Shown piece after piece: positions 51,378-60,015 of a stretch of DNA of 64,000 bases. This DNA is from Streptomyces sp. NBC_00306. GTDB taxonomy: Bacteria; Actinomycetota; Actinomycetes; Streptomycetales; Streptomycetaceae. Made by a program: the position numbers and the translations under genes. Numbering within the stretch: position 1 is the stretch's first letter; every line of letters starts with the position of its first letter. The notes under the pieces are model-generated. The model was given only the letters and a program-made list of their open reading frames with translations, was not told the origin of the DNA and ran no database searches. The stretch lies in the NCBI RefSeq assembly GCF_036169555.1, contig NZ_CP108032.1:6200001-6264000 (forward strand), in the 5' to 3' direction.

Positions 51378-51983
51378 TCAGGTACGGCGGGAGCGGCGTC
51401 CGCGCCCGGCCGAGGGCTTGCGTGGCAGGCGGAGCCGTTGGGAACGGGTGGTGCGCTGCAGCTGAGTTCGCTTGCCACCCGAAGCGGCGATCGTGACCGA
51501 GGGCTCGGGCTCCGGTGCCGGTCCCGGCACGGCGATCACCACCCGCGGGGCCCGCAGGACGGCGCCGCCCAGGCGGAAGCCGGTGAGCTTCTCCCTGAGT
51601 ACCGTGCCTTCCGGCCAGGTCGGATGCGGTTCCGTACTGACGACGCGCATCTCCGCCGGATCGACGCCCCGGCCCACCACGTCCACCGGGACGACGTCGT
51701 GCTGGGCCAATTCGCTGCGCAGCATCCGGTGCGCCGCGTCGACCTGCTCGCTCAGCGCGATCGCGGCCGAGACCGCCTCACGCGGGGACCGCGCCTCGTG
51801 CAGGGCACCGGATCGGCGGCTCGTGTCCGCGAGGACGTCGTCCAGCGGCAGGAGCGCGGTCAGCAGGTCGCGCAATCGGGCCTCGGCCTCGTCGCGCTTG
51901 CGGGACAACGCCTCGACCCGGCGCCGCAGTTTGTCGAGTTCGGACGGCGGGCCGGTGGCCACGGCCGGGGCGGGATCGGTCAC
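51378..51983 (-). CDS. GrpE-like nucleotide-exchange factor (divergent)
   Basis: A 201-residue protein: a coiled-coil helix SELDKLRRRVEALSRKRDEAEARLRDLL (residues 13-42), then a helical bundle and the GrpE-like terminal segment RGVDPAEMRVVSTEP...GTVLREKLTGFRLGGAVLRAPRVVIA. The last 35 residues are Arg/Lys/Thr-rich, unlike housekeeping GrpE. GTG start overlaps the stop of the 95-aa gene (GTGA). It is very probably the exchange factor for the adjoining Hsp70. Confidence 0.78.
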   Translation of the reverse strand: MTDPAPAVATGPPSELDKLRRRVEALSRKRDEAEARLRDLLTALLPLDDVLADTSRRSGALHEARSPREAVSAAIALSEQVDAAHRMLRSELAQHDVVPVDVVGRGVDPAEMRVVSTEPHPTWPEGTVLREKLTGFRLGGAVLRAPRVVIAVPGPAPEPEPSVTIAASGGKRTQLQRTTRSQRLRLPRKPSAGRGRRSRRT

Positions 51984-52267
51984 GGACGCTCCTCGGAGGC
52001 TTGCGGGGGCAAGGGCGGGGTGAGCATTTCGGCGACGAGCGCGGCGACGGGATTGCGAGAAGCTTGGTCGGCGCGCTCGATGAGCTCGTGCCTGACCGGA
52101 TCCTGCCGGGCCTTGGCCAGCGCTTGTGCCGCCTGCCTGCGCATGGGCTGGGTGCGGGTGCCCGGCGCGATGCCCGGCACGAGTTCGTGAAGCGTGGGGC
52201 CGAACCAGGGGATCGGGGGGAGTGCGCTGCCCCCGTGGTCCGGGGCGGCAGATGTGTCGGTGGTCAA
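51980..52267 (-). CDS. 95-aa protein of the Hsp70/GrpE/TPR cassette
   Basis: A small, mostly helical protein with no recognised domain. Its pattern PPIPWFGPTLHELVPGIAPGTRTQP precedes an Arg/Ala-rich helix. TTG 52267 is the start that overlaps the upstream stop (TTGA), matching the other 4-nt joints here. It could be an adaptor (J-domain-like in role, though no HPD motif is present) for the Hsp70. Function unknown. Confidence 0.65.
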   Translation of the reverse strand: MTTDTSAAPDHGGSALPPIPWFGPTLHELVPGIAPGTRTQPMRRQAAQALAKARQDPVRHELIERADQASRNPVAALVAEMLTPPLPPQASEERP

Positions 52268-53967
52268 AAGAGTGCTTCCTGTCCGGTGTCGTCCTGACCG
52301 GGTGTGCGGGCGTGGAGTCCGGGGCTGTGGCCGAAGAGCAGGCCTTGGGCGGGCAGTCCGGCGCCGATCCGCTCCGCGCACGCGCGGTCGCGCCGCGCCC
52401 CGCCCGGATCGCCGGCCCGCTCGCGTTCCCGGGCGCGGTTCACGTAGGCGGATTCCACGGTCTGATCGAAACGGGCGCTCACACCGGTCCGGATCAGATC
52501 CCGGAGGAACAGCTCGATGACGTCCGACGGGGACGCGGTGGCTTCCAGGTACTCCGCGAGCAGGAGAACGGCGGTGTCCAGTTGCCCCCTGACCCGGCTG
52601 TTCCGGGCAGGGTCCGCGATGTCCACGGCCATGCTCAGCAGTTCGACGCGGCACTCCATGGTGGTGCGGGTGCCGTCTGTGTCGGGGGCAGTGGCGGTGG
52701 TCATCGCCAGTTCCGTGTAGTGGTCCCCGAGCCATTTCCGGGCCTGTACGCATTCCGGGTCGCGTTCGAGCAGCCCCCGCACGTCGTCGACGCAGATCGT
52801 GTCTCCCCGGTCGAGGTCCGCTCTCAGGTGATCGTCGAGACCCGACCGGGCGTCCCGGTCCCCGGGCGTCACGTCCAGGGCGCGCGCGAAACGCCTACGG
52901 CTCTGCGCCGGGTCGCTCTTGAAGGCCCGCCGGCCCTGACGCACGAGCTCGGCGGTCAACTCGGCGGCCACGGAGGTGTCCTGTGGCAGGAGCGCATGGG
53001 CCAGGTCGAGGCCCTGGATCCGTGTGACGGGCGAGTTGCCGCGACCGGTGTTGGTCCGCCCGACGTTCGCTGCCGCGCGCAGTACGGCCTGCTGTTCCTT
53101 GGCCCTGAGGCTGCGTCCGAGCCGCGCCGCCGTGCTGAAGTCCGAGAGCGCCGAAGTCCACTCACCGGCCCGCACCCGGTCCTGGGCCCGCTCCGCCAGA
53201 GCCTGGGACAGCGCGTCGGCACAAGCCCGGTGGTCGGGGGCATCCATGGTCCAAGCGGTCGTGTCGGGATGGCGCGCGGTGTAGACGTCGAGGAGGTCGA
53301 CACGGCGGCCATGCCGTACGAGATGACCGGCGGCGAGCCCGAGGGGGATGAGACCGTCGGGGTCGGCGGCCGAAGGGACGACGACAGGGTCGAGGCCGTC
53401 GCGCTCGGCCTCCCAGGCCGTCCGCCAAGCGGCGAGGGTGTCGCGGCCGGCTCGGACGTCCAGGGCGTGCAGCAGGTCGGTGACGCGTCCGTGCAGATGG
53501 TGGCGGGCTTCCTCCCAGAGCTCCTCGGGTACGGGGGTGTCGCGCCGTTCGCTGAGGAGCCCGTAGAAGTCGCCCAGATCCTCCTCGTCCAGGAGGTGTG
53601 CCCACAGGACGATAGCGAGCGCGGCGGTACTGGCTTCGGTGTGTCGTCCCGCTTCGCTCAACCGGCGCAGGGCACTCACCGCAAGGGAGTGGACGATGTC
53701 TGTGTCGGCCCAACCCAGGTCGTCTCGGTCAGGGCACCATCGGGCTGCCTCCGGCCAGTTCCCCGCACGAGCGGCCAGGGCGGCGCGGAGTATGGCGTAA
53801 CGCATCGAGGTGTCGTCGGTGTCGGATGTGCCGAACTCGCTCTGGAACCGCTGGAGAAGTGGCCGCACGAGGCGGAACTCCGCACGCAGAAAGGCGTGTT
53901 CGCCATCGAGCAGGAGGGCGCGCGCCGTGACGGTCCGGTCGGGCTCGCCGGTGTCATTCACCTGCAC
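52264..53967 (-). CDS. TPR-like helical protein, first gene of the cassette
   Basis: A 567-residue protein composed of helical repeats (A-x-W/L-x2-A patterns), best seen at residues 40-110, 240-330 and 330-400 (DFSTAARLGRS, FARALDVTPGDRDA). No catalytic motif was found. GTG 53967 is preferred: GGGGGA lies nine bases upstream. The TTGACC-17-TACGGT promoter at 54008-54036 fits as its promoter. Tetratricopeptide proteins commonly act as Hsp70 co-chaperone scaffolds, an attractive but unproven role. Confidence 0.65.
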   Translation of the reverse strand: MQVNDTGEPDRTVTARALLLDGEHAFLRAEFRLVRPLLQRFQSEFGTSDTDDTSMRYAILRAALAARAGNWPEAARWCPDRDDLGWADTDIVHSLAVSALRRLSEAGRHTEASTAALAIVLWAHLLDEEDLGDFYGLLSERRDTPVPEELWEEARHHLHGRVTDLLHALDVRAGRDTLAAWRTAWEAERDGLDPVVVPSAADPDGLIPLGLAAGHLVRHGRRVDLLDVYTARHPDTTAWTMDAPDHRACADALSQALAERAQDRVRAGEWTSALSDFSTAARLGRSLRAKEQQAVLRAAANVGRTNTGRGNSPVTRIQGLDLAHALLPQDTSVAAELTAELVRQGRRAFKSDPAQSRRRFARALDVTPGDRDARSGLDDHLRADLDRGDTICVDDVRGLLERDPECVQARKWLGDHYTELAMTTATAPDTDGTRTTMECRVELLSMAVDIADPARNSRVRGQLDTAVLLLAEYLEATASPSDVIELFLRDLIRTGVSARFDQTVESAYVNRARERERAGDPGGARRDRACAERIGAGLPAQGLLFGHSPGLHARTPGQDDTGQEALF

Positions 53968-54007
53968 GGTCTGTCGTCCCCCATGATCCCCCGTCCTACA
54001 AGGGACC

Positions 54008-54036
54008 ACCGTAAGGAGACGTGTTGGCAAGGTCAA
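54008..54036 (-). promoter_or_regulatory. Promoter of the TPR/GrpE/Hsp70 cassette
   Basis: On the minus strand TTGACC (54036-54031) and TACGGT (54013-54008) are separated by exactly 17 bp, a near-consensus housekeeping promoter. The expected start is about 35 bp upstream of the TPR-like gene. A dyad GTTG-N7-CAAC overlaps the -35. Confidence 0.65.
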
Positions 54037-54078
54037 CGCGTGACCAGGCGGGTTGGCCGGAATTCGTCGGGGAGCCTC

Positions 54079-54157
54079 TCAGGCCGGGCTGACCAGTTCG
54101 GCTCGCACGGTCTTGCCGCTGGGTGGGTGGGGAAGCGTCTCCCAGTGATCGGCGATC
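54079..54157 (-). pseudogene. C-terminal remnant of an anti-sigma-type ATPase
   Basis: The frame encodes ADHWETLPHPPSGKTVRAE followed by LVSPA and stop. This is the closing strand of HATPase_c_2 regulatory proteins (compare PSGKTVWAEL). The rest of the gene, including ATP-binding boxes, is gone. In intact Streptomyces loci such a gene is divergent from an XRE-DUF5753 gene, and a DUF5753 remnant starts immediately to the right, so a deletion joined the two. Confidence 0.6.
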
Positions 54158-54507
54158 GTTCAGTTTCATCGTCGAGGAGCATGTGTTTCGGCAGCGGTTC
54201 GGGGACGCGGGGGCGATACGCGGGCTGTTCGACCATGTGCTGGAGCGCAGCGCGCCGCGGAATGTGACGCTTCAGGTGGTGCCGCTGGAAGGTGGGTTGC
54301 AGGCGTGTCTGGATGGGCCGGTGCGGATCTTGGAGACCCCGGCGGGGCAGCGGCTCGGGTACTCCGAGGGGGCAGAAGAACGGGCGGCTGATCTCCGGTC
54401 CGAAGGAGGTGAGTGCGCTCTGTCAGCGCTATGAAGTACTGCGCTCACAGGCCCTGAGCCCTAACGAATCCCGGGCCTTGCTGGAGCGACTCCGAGGAGA
54501 GCTATGA
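54158..54507 (+). pseudogene. DUF5753 C-terminal fragment of an XRE regulator, frameshifted
   Basis: The frame encodes FSFIVEEHVFRQRFGDAG and continues through the DUF5753 pattern to GYSEGAEE. One extra G in the run at 54368-54372 shifts the frame; after it the original sequence resumes (QKNGRLISGPKEVSALCQRYEVLRSQAL). The N-terminal HTH is missing. Both lesions make this a pseudogene, although an assembly error at the G-run cannot be excluded. It ends in an ATGA overlap with the DUF397 gene. Confidence 0.75.
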
Positions 54508-54695
54508 GCAGCGGCACGACGGACCTTGCCTGGTTCAAGTCCAGCTACAGCGGCAGCGAGGGCGACGACTGTGTGGAGATCGCGATCGCCGAACAGGCCG
54601 TCCACGTACGGGACTCCAAAGACGTGAGCCGCCCCGCCTTCGCGATTGGCCGTGAGGGCTGGCGGTCGTTCGTGCGGTTCGTGGACCATGCCTGA
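54504..54695 (+). CDS. DUF397 protein
   Basis: A 63-residue DUF397 protein with the family pattern WFKSSYSGSEGDDCVEIAIA, VHVRDSKD and WRSFVRFV. Such proteins are usually paired with an XRE-DUF5753 regulator and act in developmental or antibiotic control (BldB/WhiJ-type pairs). Its partner here is a pseudogene, so it may be orphaned. Confidence 0.9.
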   Translation: MSSGTTDLAWFKSSYSGSEGDDCVEIAIAEQAVHVRDSKDVSRPAFAIGREGWRSFVRFVDHA

Positions 54696-54714
54696 GCGGA
54701 GTGGTAGACGCGTT

Positions 54715-54739
54715 GGTGGCGCTTTGATCAGGCGCCACC
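54715..54739. terminator. Bidirectional hairpin terminator
   Basis: GGTGGCGC (54715-54722) and GCGCCACC (54732-54739) pair perfectly around a nine-base loop. It sits exactly between the convergent DUF397 and EcsC genes. Confidence 0.75.
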
Positions 54740-54746
54740 GCAGCAC

Positions 54747-55763
54747 TCACGGGGCGTCGGCCTGGGGGTCGTCGTCCTCGTCGTCGGTCGCCAGTGCGGC
54801 CGGTAGCGGCAGGCCGTACTTCTCGCACAGGAAGCGGGTCTGGCAGTATCGCTGGGCGTCGGCGGCCACTCTGCCGAGGACCGCGGCATTCATGCCCGCA
54901 CCGACGAGAATCCCAACGAACGGCACGACCTTGGCGACGTTCTGCACCGGCACCCTGGAGCCGGCCGGACCGAGCTGCTGCATGAGCTTCTCCAGGGCGG
55001 CCACGAGGCGATGGTCCTGGCGGAGCTTCTGCGACCAGTTGACGCGTCCCTTGAGGGCGTGCGCTGCCCGTGCTGTGTCGCGCAAGGGCTCGGCCTTGGC
55101 CGCCTGGGCCATGAAGGACCGGCGTACCAGGCGCTGGATGAAGAGCTGCTCGTCGGGGTCCTTGGCGTCGTAGCCGTAGGAGTACGCGATCCGCGAGGCG
55201 ATCGACGTGCTCAGTACCTGGACGACGAGGATGTCCGCCGTCATCGCGGCGGGGATCCCGGCGACGGGGACCAACGCCAGCACGCCCATGGCGCCGCCTT
55301 CGAAGGCGCCTGCGGTCCGCCACTTGAGGGTGTTGCGGGTCAGCAGCCGGTCGCAGAACTTGAGTTCCTGCTTCCGCAGTTCGGTGAAGCTTTCGAGTTC
55401 GAGACCCTGTTTGCGGGCGAGCTTCTCGACGTTTTTCGGGTCGTTGAGCTCCCTGGCGAACTCGTTGACGAGGTCAAGCAACGCCGCAGCGCCCGCGAGC
55501 GCCGGTCGCAGGGCCTTGTCGGCGACCGCGTCGCCCGCGCGCCGCACGGGTTCCGAGACAGCGTCCGGGACGGCGTCCGCGACCCGTCTGGTGGCCTTTC
55601 CGGCCGCCTCGCCGGTGCGACTCAGCGCCGTGCTCGCCCAGTTCGGCAGGCCGCGGCGGTTGTTGCGGCGCTGCCAGTGGCCGTTGAGCGTGGCCCATAC
55701 CTGCTCGTCGTACTTGCTCATCGCGGGTATGCCGTCGAGGAGGTGGTCGGCGTCAGGGCTCAC
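54747..55763 (-). CDS. EcsC-family protein
   Basis: A 338-residue protein. The central part (about 135-300) matches the EcsC family: TAGAFEGGAMGVLALVPVAGIPAAMTADI, SYGYDAKDPDEQLFIQRLVRRS and FVGILVGAGMNAAVLGRVA. Two to three hydrophobic segments suggest membrane association. GTG 55763 has GGAG eight bases upstream. EcsC domains occur in several conflict-system proteins, and the gene lies just downstream of the DISARM-like operon on the same strand. Role unknown. Confidence 0.8.
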   Translation of the reverse strand: MSPDADHLLDGIPAMSKYDEQVWATLNGHWQRRNNRRGLPNWASTALSRTGEAAGKATRRVADAVPDAVSEPVRRAGDAVADKALRPALAGAAALLDLVNEFARELNDPKNVEKLARKQGLELESFTELRKQELKFCDRLLTRNTLKWRTAGAFEGGAMGVLALVPVAGIPAAMTADILVVQVLSTSIASRIAYSYGYDAKDPDEQLFIQRLVRRSFMAQAAKAEPLRDTARAAHALKGRVNWSQKLRQDHRLVAALEKLMQQLGPAGSRVPVQNVAKVVPFVGILVGAGMNAAVLGRVAADAQRYCQTRFLCEKYGLPLPAALATDDEDDDPQADAP

Positions 55764-55851
55764 TGAGGTTTCTCCGTTTCGACGGTGGTTTCCGGGCGGC
55801 GTGGTGCGGGGCTGGGCATGTACGGGTTCGTGTGACTCCGTTTTCGAAGTG

Positions 55852-58800
55852 TCAGGCGGGGTGCCGGGGGCCGTGGCCCGGGGGTGGGGTGAGGGGGGAG
55901 CGGTGGGTGCCGGACTCGCCTTCGGTGAGTGGGGTTTCCAGGGTCAGGCCGGCGGTGGCCATGCGGTCGTACTCGGTGAGGACGAGGCGTTTGGTCCGGT
56001 ACTCGCCGAACGCGGAGATCTCGTTGTTCTTGAGCCCGCCGGACTCCGTCTGAAAAGACTCCAGGATGTAGTCGGTGTCCTCACGGGAGATCCCGTAGAG
56101 GTGGAAGAAGTAGGCGTCCAGTTCGGCGCGCAGCTGCGCACGTCGGTCCTCGTCCCACTGGAACGGCTCGCCCTCGTCGTCGAGGTCGCGAGCGAGAGGG
56201 GTCATGTCGTACGCCGTGTAGACAAGTTCGAGGACGCGGGGGAGGAGGAAGGGGATGTGAGGTTCGAGGGTGGTAGGTGTGGGGACTGGGAGTTGCTTCC
56301 AGATGAAGATCTTCATGTGCGCGTCGCTGATCTTCTGGCGGCTCACGAAGTCGAAGACCAGAGAGGACTGCGTGGCTAGGAGTGCAGCAATCAGCGGTGG
56401 AGAGACGCGGGGGAGCATGAGGGGGAAGGTCTCAACGACGGCGGCTCGAGGGAGGAACGCGGGGATGGCGGTGCGCTCGTTGGTGAAGTAGGTGATGTCA
56501 CGCCATCCCAGCAGCCAGTCATGCGTCCAATGCGCCATAGCGAGGCGTTCGCCGACGCCACGCACCTCGGTGTCCTTGCCACGCCGGACCGTTTGAATGG
56601 GACCGTCTTCCAGGACCCAGTATCGAGGCTCAGCGCATGCCGCAGCATCGGATTTCTCCGAGGTGCTGATGCGGCGCCGGTCTTCGCTGCCAGTACCGGT
56701 GAATGAGTTCCAGCGGTGGTCGAAGAGGTGAGCCATCTTGCCCTCGTACAGCGGCAGCATCCGTTCGCCGTCGCGCTCGAAGATGTTGCCCTGGCGTTCC
56801 CACCCCTCAGCCTCAAGGTTGTTGCGACTGCGGTAAAGATCGGAGTCGTCGGTTGTGTTGAACAGGTTCTTGAAGGACATGCCCCAGGGGTTGCCGTGCC
56901 GGTCTCCTTCGTTCCACAGCACGGGGATGAGCCGGTGGATTTTTACCACTAGGTCTGCTTCGCGCTGGGATCGCAGCTTGGGGAGGGTGCCCGTGTTGGG
57001 GTTGATGATGGCCAGGTCGTCAGGTTTGAGTGTAACGACGCGGTCCTGCTCGTAGATGTCTGTGACATCGGACATGGAAAACCCGAGGCGTGCCACGTCC
57101 GCTTGCCTTGCCCGCCCTGTCACGGACAACAGGCAGAACGATTGCTTCGAGTCGATGTCAAACCACTTGCCGCCCTTGGGGAGCGCTGGAGACTTCGGGC
57201 GTCTCACCTCGAAGTCGTACAGCGACGCCAGCGCGCCCCGCCGTGTGAAATCCGCGAACAGATGTTGGGAGCCCGCACCCGTTGCAATGGCCGTCGGCAC
57301 GATAAGGCCGAACCGCCCGTCTGGTGCTACCACACTGGAAGCCTGCTCTGCGAATAGCGTGTCGGTTTGTAGGGAGTTGACACCTGGCTCCGTCAGCCCC
57401 TTCGCACACAACGGGAACACTCTCGAGTCTCCTGCGAAGTGGAACGTCCCCTTGACCGCACGCCGCGCTTCCCGGTATAGCTTCTTGGCTTCAGGATTCT
57501 CTTGCTCCCACTCCACGATCCGCGTACGCCGAGCCGTCCCGGAGATTTCGGCGATCTCAGGCGCTACCACGCTGAAGTACTTCTTGTCCTCGAAGTCGAC
57601 CTTGTCCCATGGCGGATTCCCCACCACACAAGAGAACCCCCCGGCCCACCCCGTCCCCGAGTCAACGGAACCCGCTCCCGCCGACGCATCCCCGTCCTCC
57701 GGAACCGCGAAGATCTCCGGGAACTCCAAGTGCCAGTGGAAGAAGGCGTACTGGTCCCGCAACCTCACGATCTCGTCGTGCGTCGACTGCGGCGCCGCGT
57801 CCCCCTCGGGGTCCTCCAGCCCTCGGAACACCTTGTGCGTGACGGCAGGCGGCGCCTCCTCGCTCTTCACCCAGACGAACGCCGCACACCACGCGTCCGC
57901 GAGATGCAGGGCCCGCAGATACTCGGCCGAATTCGCCCAGTCCCGGTAGTCGGCCTCCTTGCGGCGGACGTCCTTGAGGTCGCTGGCAGGGGCCGCCGTG
58001 ATCCGGCGCAGCCCACGCGCGAACGAACCATTGGCGACCTTCGTTTCCGTCTCGACCTCGAACAGCCCGCCCTGGCCCTCGCGTTCGAGGGCGTTACGGG
58101 CGAGGAGCTGCCGTGCCCACCCCTCGTCGTCACCCTCGGCCTTCTTGAAGGCCTTGTCCGGGATCCCGTCCCGCATCAGCGCCGGCGTTGCCCCGATCAG
58201 GCCGTTGCCGTGCTTGATGTGGGCGTCGAGGAAGCCGAGCGGCCGTCCCGGCTCCATCGCCTCCAGCCACAGGGACACCTTGGCCAGTTCGACGGCCATG
58301 GGGTTGAGGTCCACGCCATACACACAGCGCTCGACGACCTGGTGCATGGCGTGTCGCACCGCCCCGTCCGTTGGCTCGGGGTTCCGCTCCCGCACCGCGG
58401 CGACACGCTTGGCGATACGCCGGGCCGCCGCCACCAGGAAGTGCCCCGACCCGCAGGCAGGGTCGCACACGGTGAGGGACAGGAGCTCCTCGACGATCGT
58501 GTCGGCGGGGTCGGGCCGCCCCTCGGCGCTTGCACGCTGCTCCCCGCGCTTGACGGCATCGTCGATCACCGGGTTGAGCGTGGAGTCGAGGAGGGTCTCG
58601 GTGAGCGGGGTCGGCGTGTAGTAACTACCCGTCTTCTTACGGTCGTTGCCGATCCGGTCGACCAGTTCGAAGGTGCGGTCGGCCGCGCTGTGCTTCGGCA
58701 CCAGCTCCAGCAATGCCTCGTACACGGACCCGAGTTCCTCGGCGCCCATGCGCTGGTAATCCACGGGCCGCCACCGGGCGGAACCGGCGTCCCGAACGCG

Positions 58801-60015
58801 GGCTAGGTGCTTGACGGCCTCGAAGAGGTGGCGGTTGGCGAGTCGCACGCCACGCAGAGGCTCGTCCGCCGGGGTGCCGTTGAAGAGACCGCCGAGTCCC
58901 TTCAGGCCCAGCTCGGGGCGACCTTGCTCGGAGCCCAGCGCCTCGATGAGCAACTCCAGTGCGCGGTACTGGTCGTCGTGCGCGGTACCGAGGCGCCGTA
59001 GCGCATGACGGCGGAGACGGGCCGTCGAGAAGTAGCGGGTGAATCGGTCGGCGGTTTGCTCGCCAGCGTCGGGGTCCAGCAGTGCGCCCCGGTCCTCGGC
59101 CACGAAGAGAAAGATCATGCGGTAGATAAGCCGCAACAGAGCCGTCTGGAAGGCATGGACGTCCAGGTTTTCGCGGAGGTTGATGTTGTCCGGATGGCTC
59201 AGGAAGCCGGTGCCGAGGACGGTCAGAGCCGCCTGGACGCCGTCGCGGAAGTGGTCGAGAGCACGGCTGCCGGACTCGATGGCGACCGTACGCCACTTCT
59301 CCAGCCAACACCCAGATGCCGCCGCCCCCTCCGGCACCGCGAACCGGGAGGCATGCAGCAAGCTGTACAGCAGCACGAACTCGCTGAATAGCTCACCGTC
59401 AAACAGCGCCTCCAGGTCGAAATCGACGTAGACGGCAGTAGAGAAAGACGACGAGTCGCGCAGCAGACGCAGACGCCGGCCATTGGTGAGGACCGCCCAC
59501 AGGTGGGCCTCCGTACGGTTCAGGCAGTCCTGAAGCATCGACTGCGCCGGGACCTGGCCCGCCGCCGGGCGCTTGTCCAACTCCTGGTTCCAAGGGGTCA
59601 GGTGGACGAGCGCCGGACCATGCCGGTGCGACACCGGAAACCGCTTCTCCGGCTCAGAGTCGGCCGGAATACCCCCCGCCCCGACCTCCGTCAGCGCACC
59701 GAAGTCCAGCTTCCGGAAGAGCTGCGCGAGCCAGTCGGTACCGGCCCGGCCCGTCGGGTCGGCAGCGGGGGCCCCGGTGTTCGGGTCCGAGGGCAGGGCT
59801 TTGCGCAGGTCGCGCCACAGCGGCTTGAGGTACTCCCACGCACGCTCGGCCTCATCACGCACCGGTACCGACGCGGGCAGGCCGTAGTCCGCTGACTTGG
59901 TGCCCGGCAGGTTCCGCGCCTCGGCGATGCGCAGCAGCATGTCGGCGGGGAGCAGCCCGCCGACCGTGGTGACGGCGGTGAAGGCCAGGGCGGTGCGGGT
60001 GGCGGTGACGGGCAT
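55852..60015 (-). CDS. Class-1 DISARM methylase-like protein (DrmMI-like)
   Basis: A 1387-residue Eco57I/BREX PglX-style N6-adenine methylase. Motif I VCDPACGSGHFLVAAARR is near residue 515 and motif IV VVGNPPWDKV near residue 798. Upstream, residues 420-470 carry the SYYTPTPLTETLL signature seen before such methylase cores. The C-terminal 400 residues probably recognise DNA (target-recognition-like). It starts inside the stop codon of the SNF2 helicase (ATGA), fixing it in one operon. Other Eco57I-type restriction enzymes are alternatives; the helicase and DUF1998 partners favour DISARM. Confidence 0.8.
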   Translation of the reverse strand: MPVTATRTALAFTAVTTVGGLLPADMLLRIAEARNLPGTKSADYGLPASVPVRDEAERAWEYLKPLWRDLRKALPSDPNTGAPAADPTGRAGTDWLAQLFRKLDFGALTEVGAGGIPADSEPEKRFPVSHRHGPALVHLTPWNQELDKRPAAGQVPAQSMLQDCLNRTEAHLWAVLTNGRRLRLLRDSSSFSTAVYVDFDLEALFDGELFSEFVLLYSLLHASRFAVPEGAAASGCWLEKWRTVAIESGSRALDHFRDGVQAALTVLGTGFLSHPDNINLRENLDVHAFQTALLRLIYRMIFLFVAEDRGALLDPDAGEQTADRFTRYFSTARLRRHALRRLGTAHDDQYRALELLIEALGSEQGRPELGLKGLGGLFNGTPADEPLRGVRLANRHLFEAVKHLARVRDAGSARWRPVDYQRMGAEELGSVYEALLELVPKHSAADRTFELVDRIGNDRKKTGSYYTPTPLTETLLDSTLNPVIDDAVKRGEQRASAEGRPDPADTIVEELLSLTVCDPACGSGHFLVAAARRIAKRVAAVRERNPEPTDGAVRHAMHQVVERCVYGVDLNPMAVELAKVSLWLEAMEPGRPLGFLDAHIKHGNGLIGATPALMRDGIPDKAFKKAEGDDEGWARQLLARNALEREGQGGLFEVETETKVANGSFARGLRRITAAPASDLKDVRRKEADYRDWANSAEYLRALHLADAWCAAFVWVKSEEAPPAVTHKVFRGLEDPEGDAAPQSTHDEIVRLRDQYAFFHWHLEFPEIFAVPEDGDASAGAGSVDSGTGWAGGFSCVVGNPPWDKVDFEDKKYFSVVAPEIAEISGTARRTRIVEWEQENPEAKKLYREARRAVKGTFHFAGDSRVFPLCAKGLTEPGVNSLQTDTLFAEQASSVVAPDGRFGLIVPTAIATGAGSQHLFADFTRRGALASLYDFEVRRPKSPALPKGGKWFDIDSKQSFCLLSVTGRARQADVARLGFSMSDVTDIYEQDRVVTLKPDDLAIINPNTGTLPKLRSQREADLVVKIHRLIPVLWNEGDRHGNPWGMSFKNLFNTTDDSDLYRSRNNLEAEGWERQGNIFERDGERMLPLYEGKMAHLFDHRWNSFTGTGSEDRRRISTSEKSDAAACAEPRYWVLEDGPIQTVRRGKDTEVRGVGERLAMAHWTHDWLLGWRDITYFTNERTAIPAFLPRAAVVETFPLMLPRVSPPLIAALLATQSSLVFDFVSRQKISDAHMKIFIWKQLPVPTPTTLEPHIPFLLPRVLELVYTAYDMTPLARDLDDEGEPFQWDEDRRAQLRAELDAYFFHLYGISREDTDYILESFQTESGGLKNNEISAFGEYRTKRLVLTEYDRMATAGLTLETPLTEGESGTHRSPLTPPPGHGPRHPA

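Noticed and set aside
48288..52190. A 1300-codon open frame on the + strand opposite hsp70, grpE and mcrB
   Set aside because: It is antisense to recognisable genes, is Gly/Arg/Pro/Ala-rich, has no domain pattern, and is explained by GC-rich codon bias of the opposite strand.
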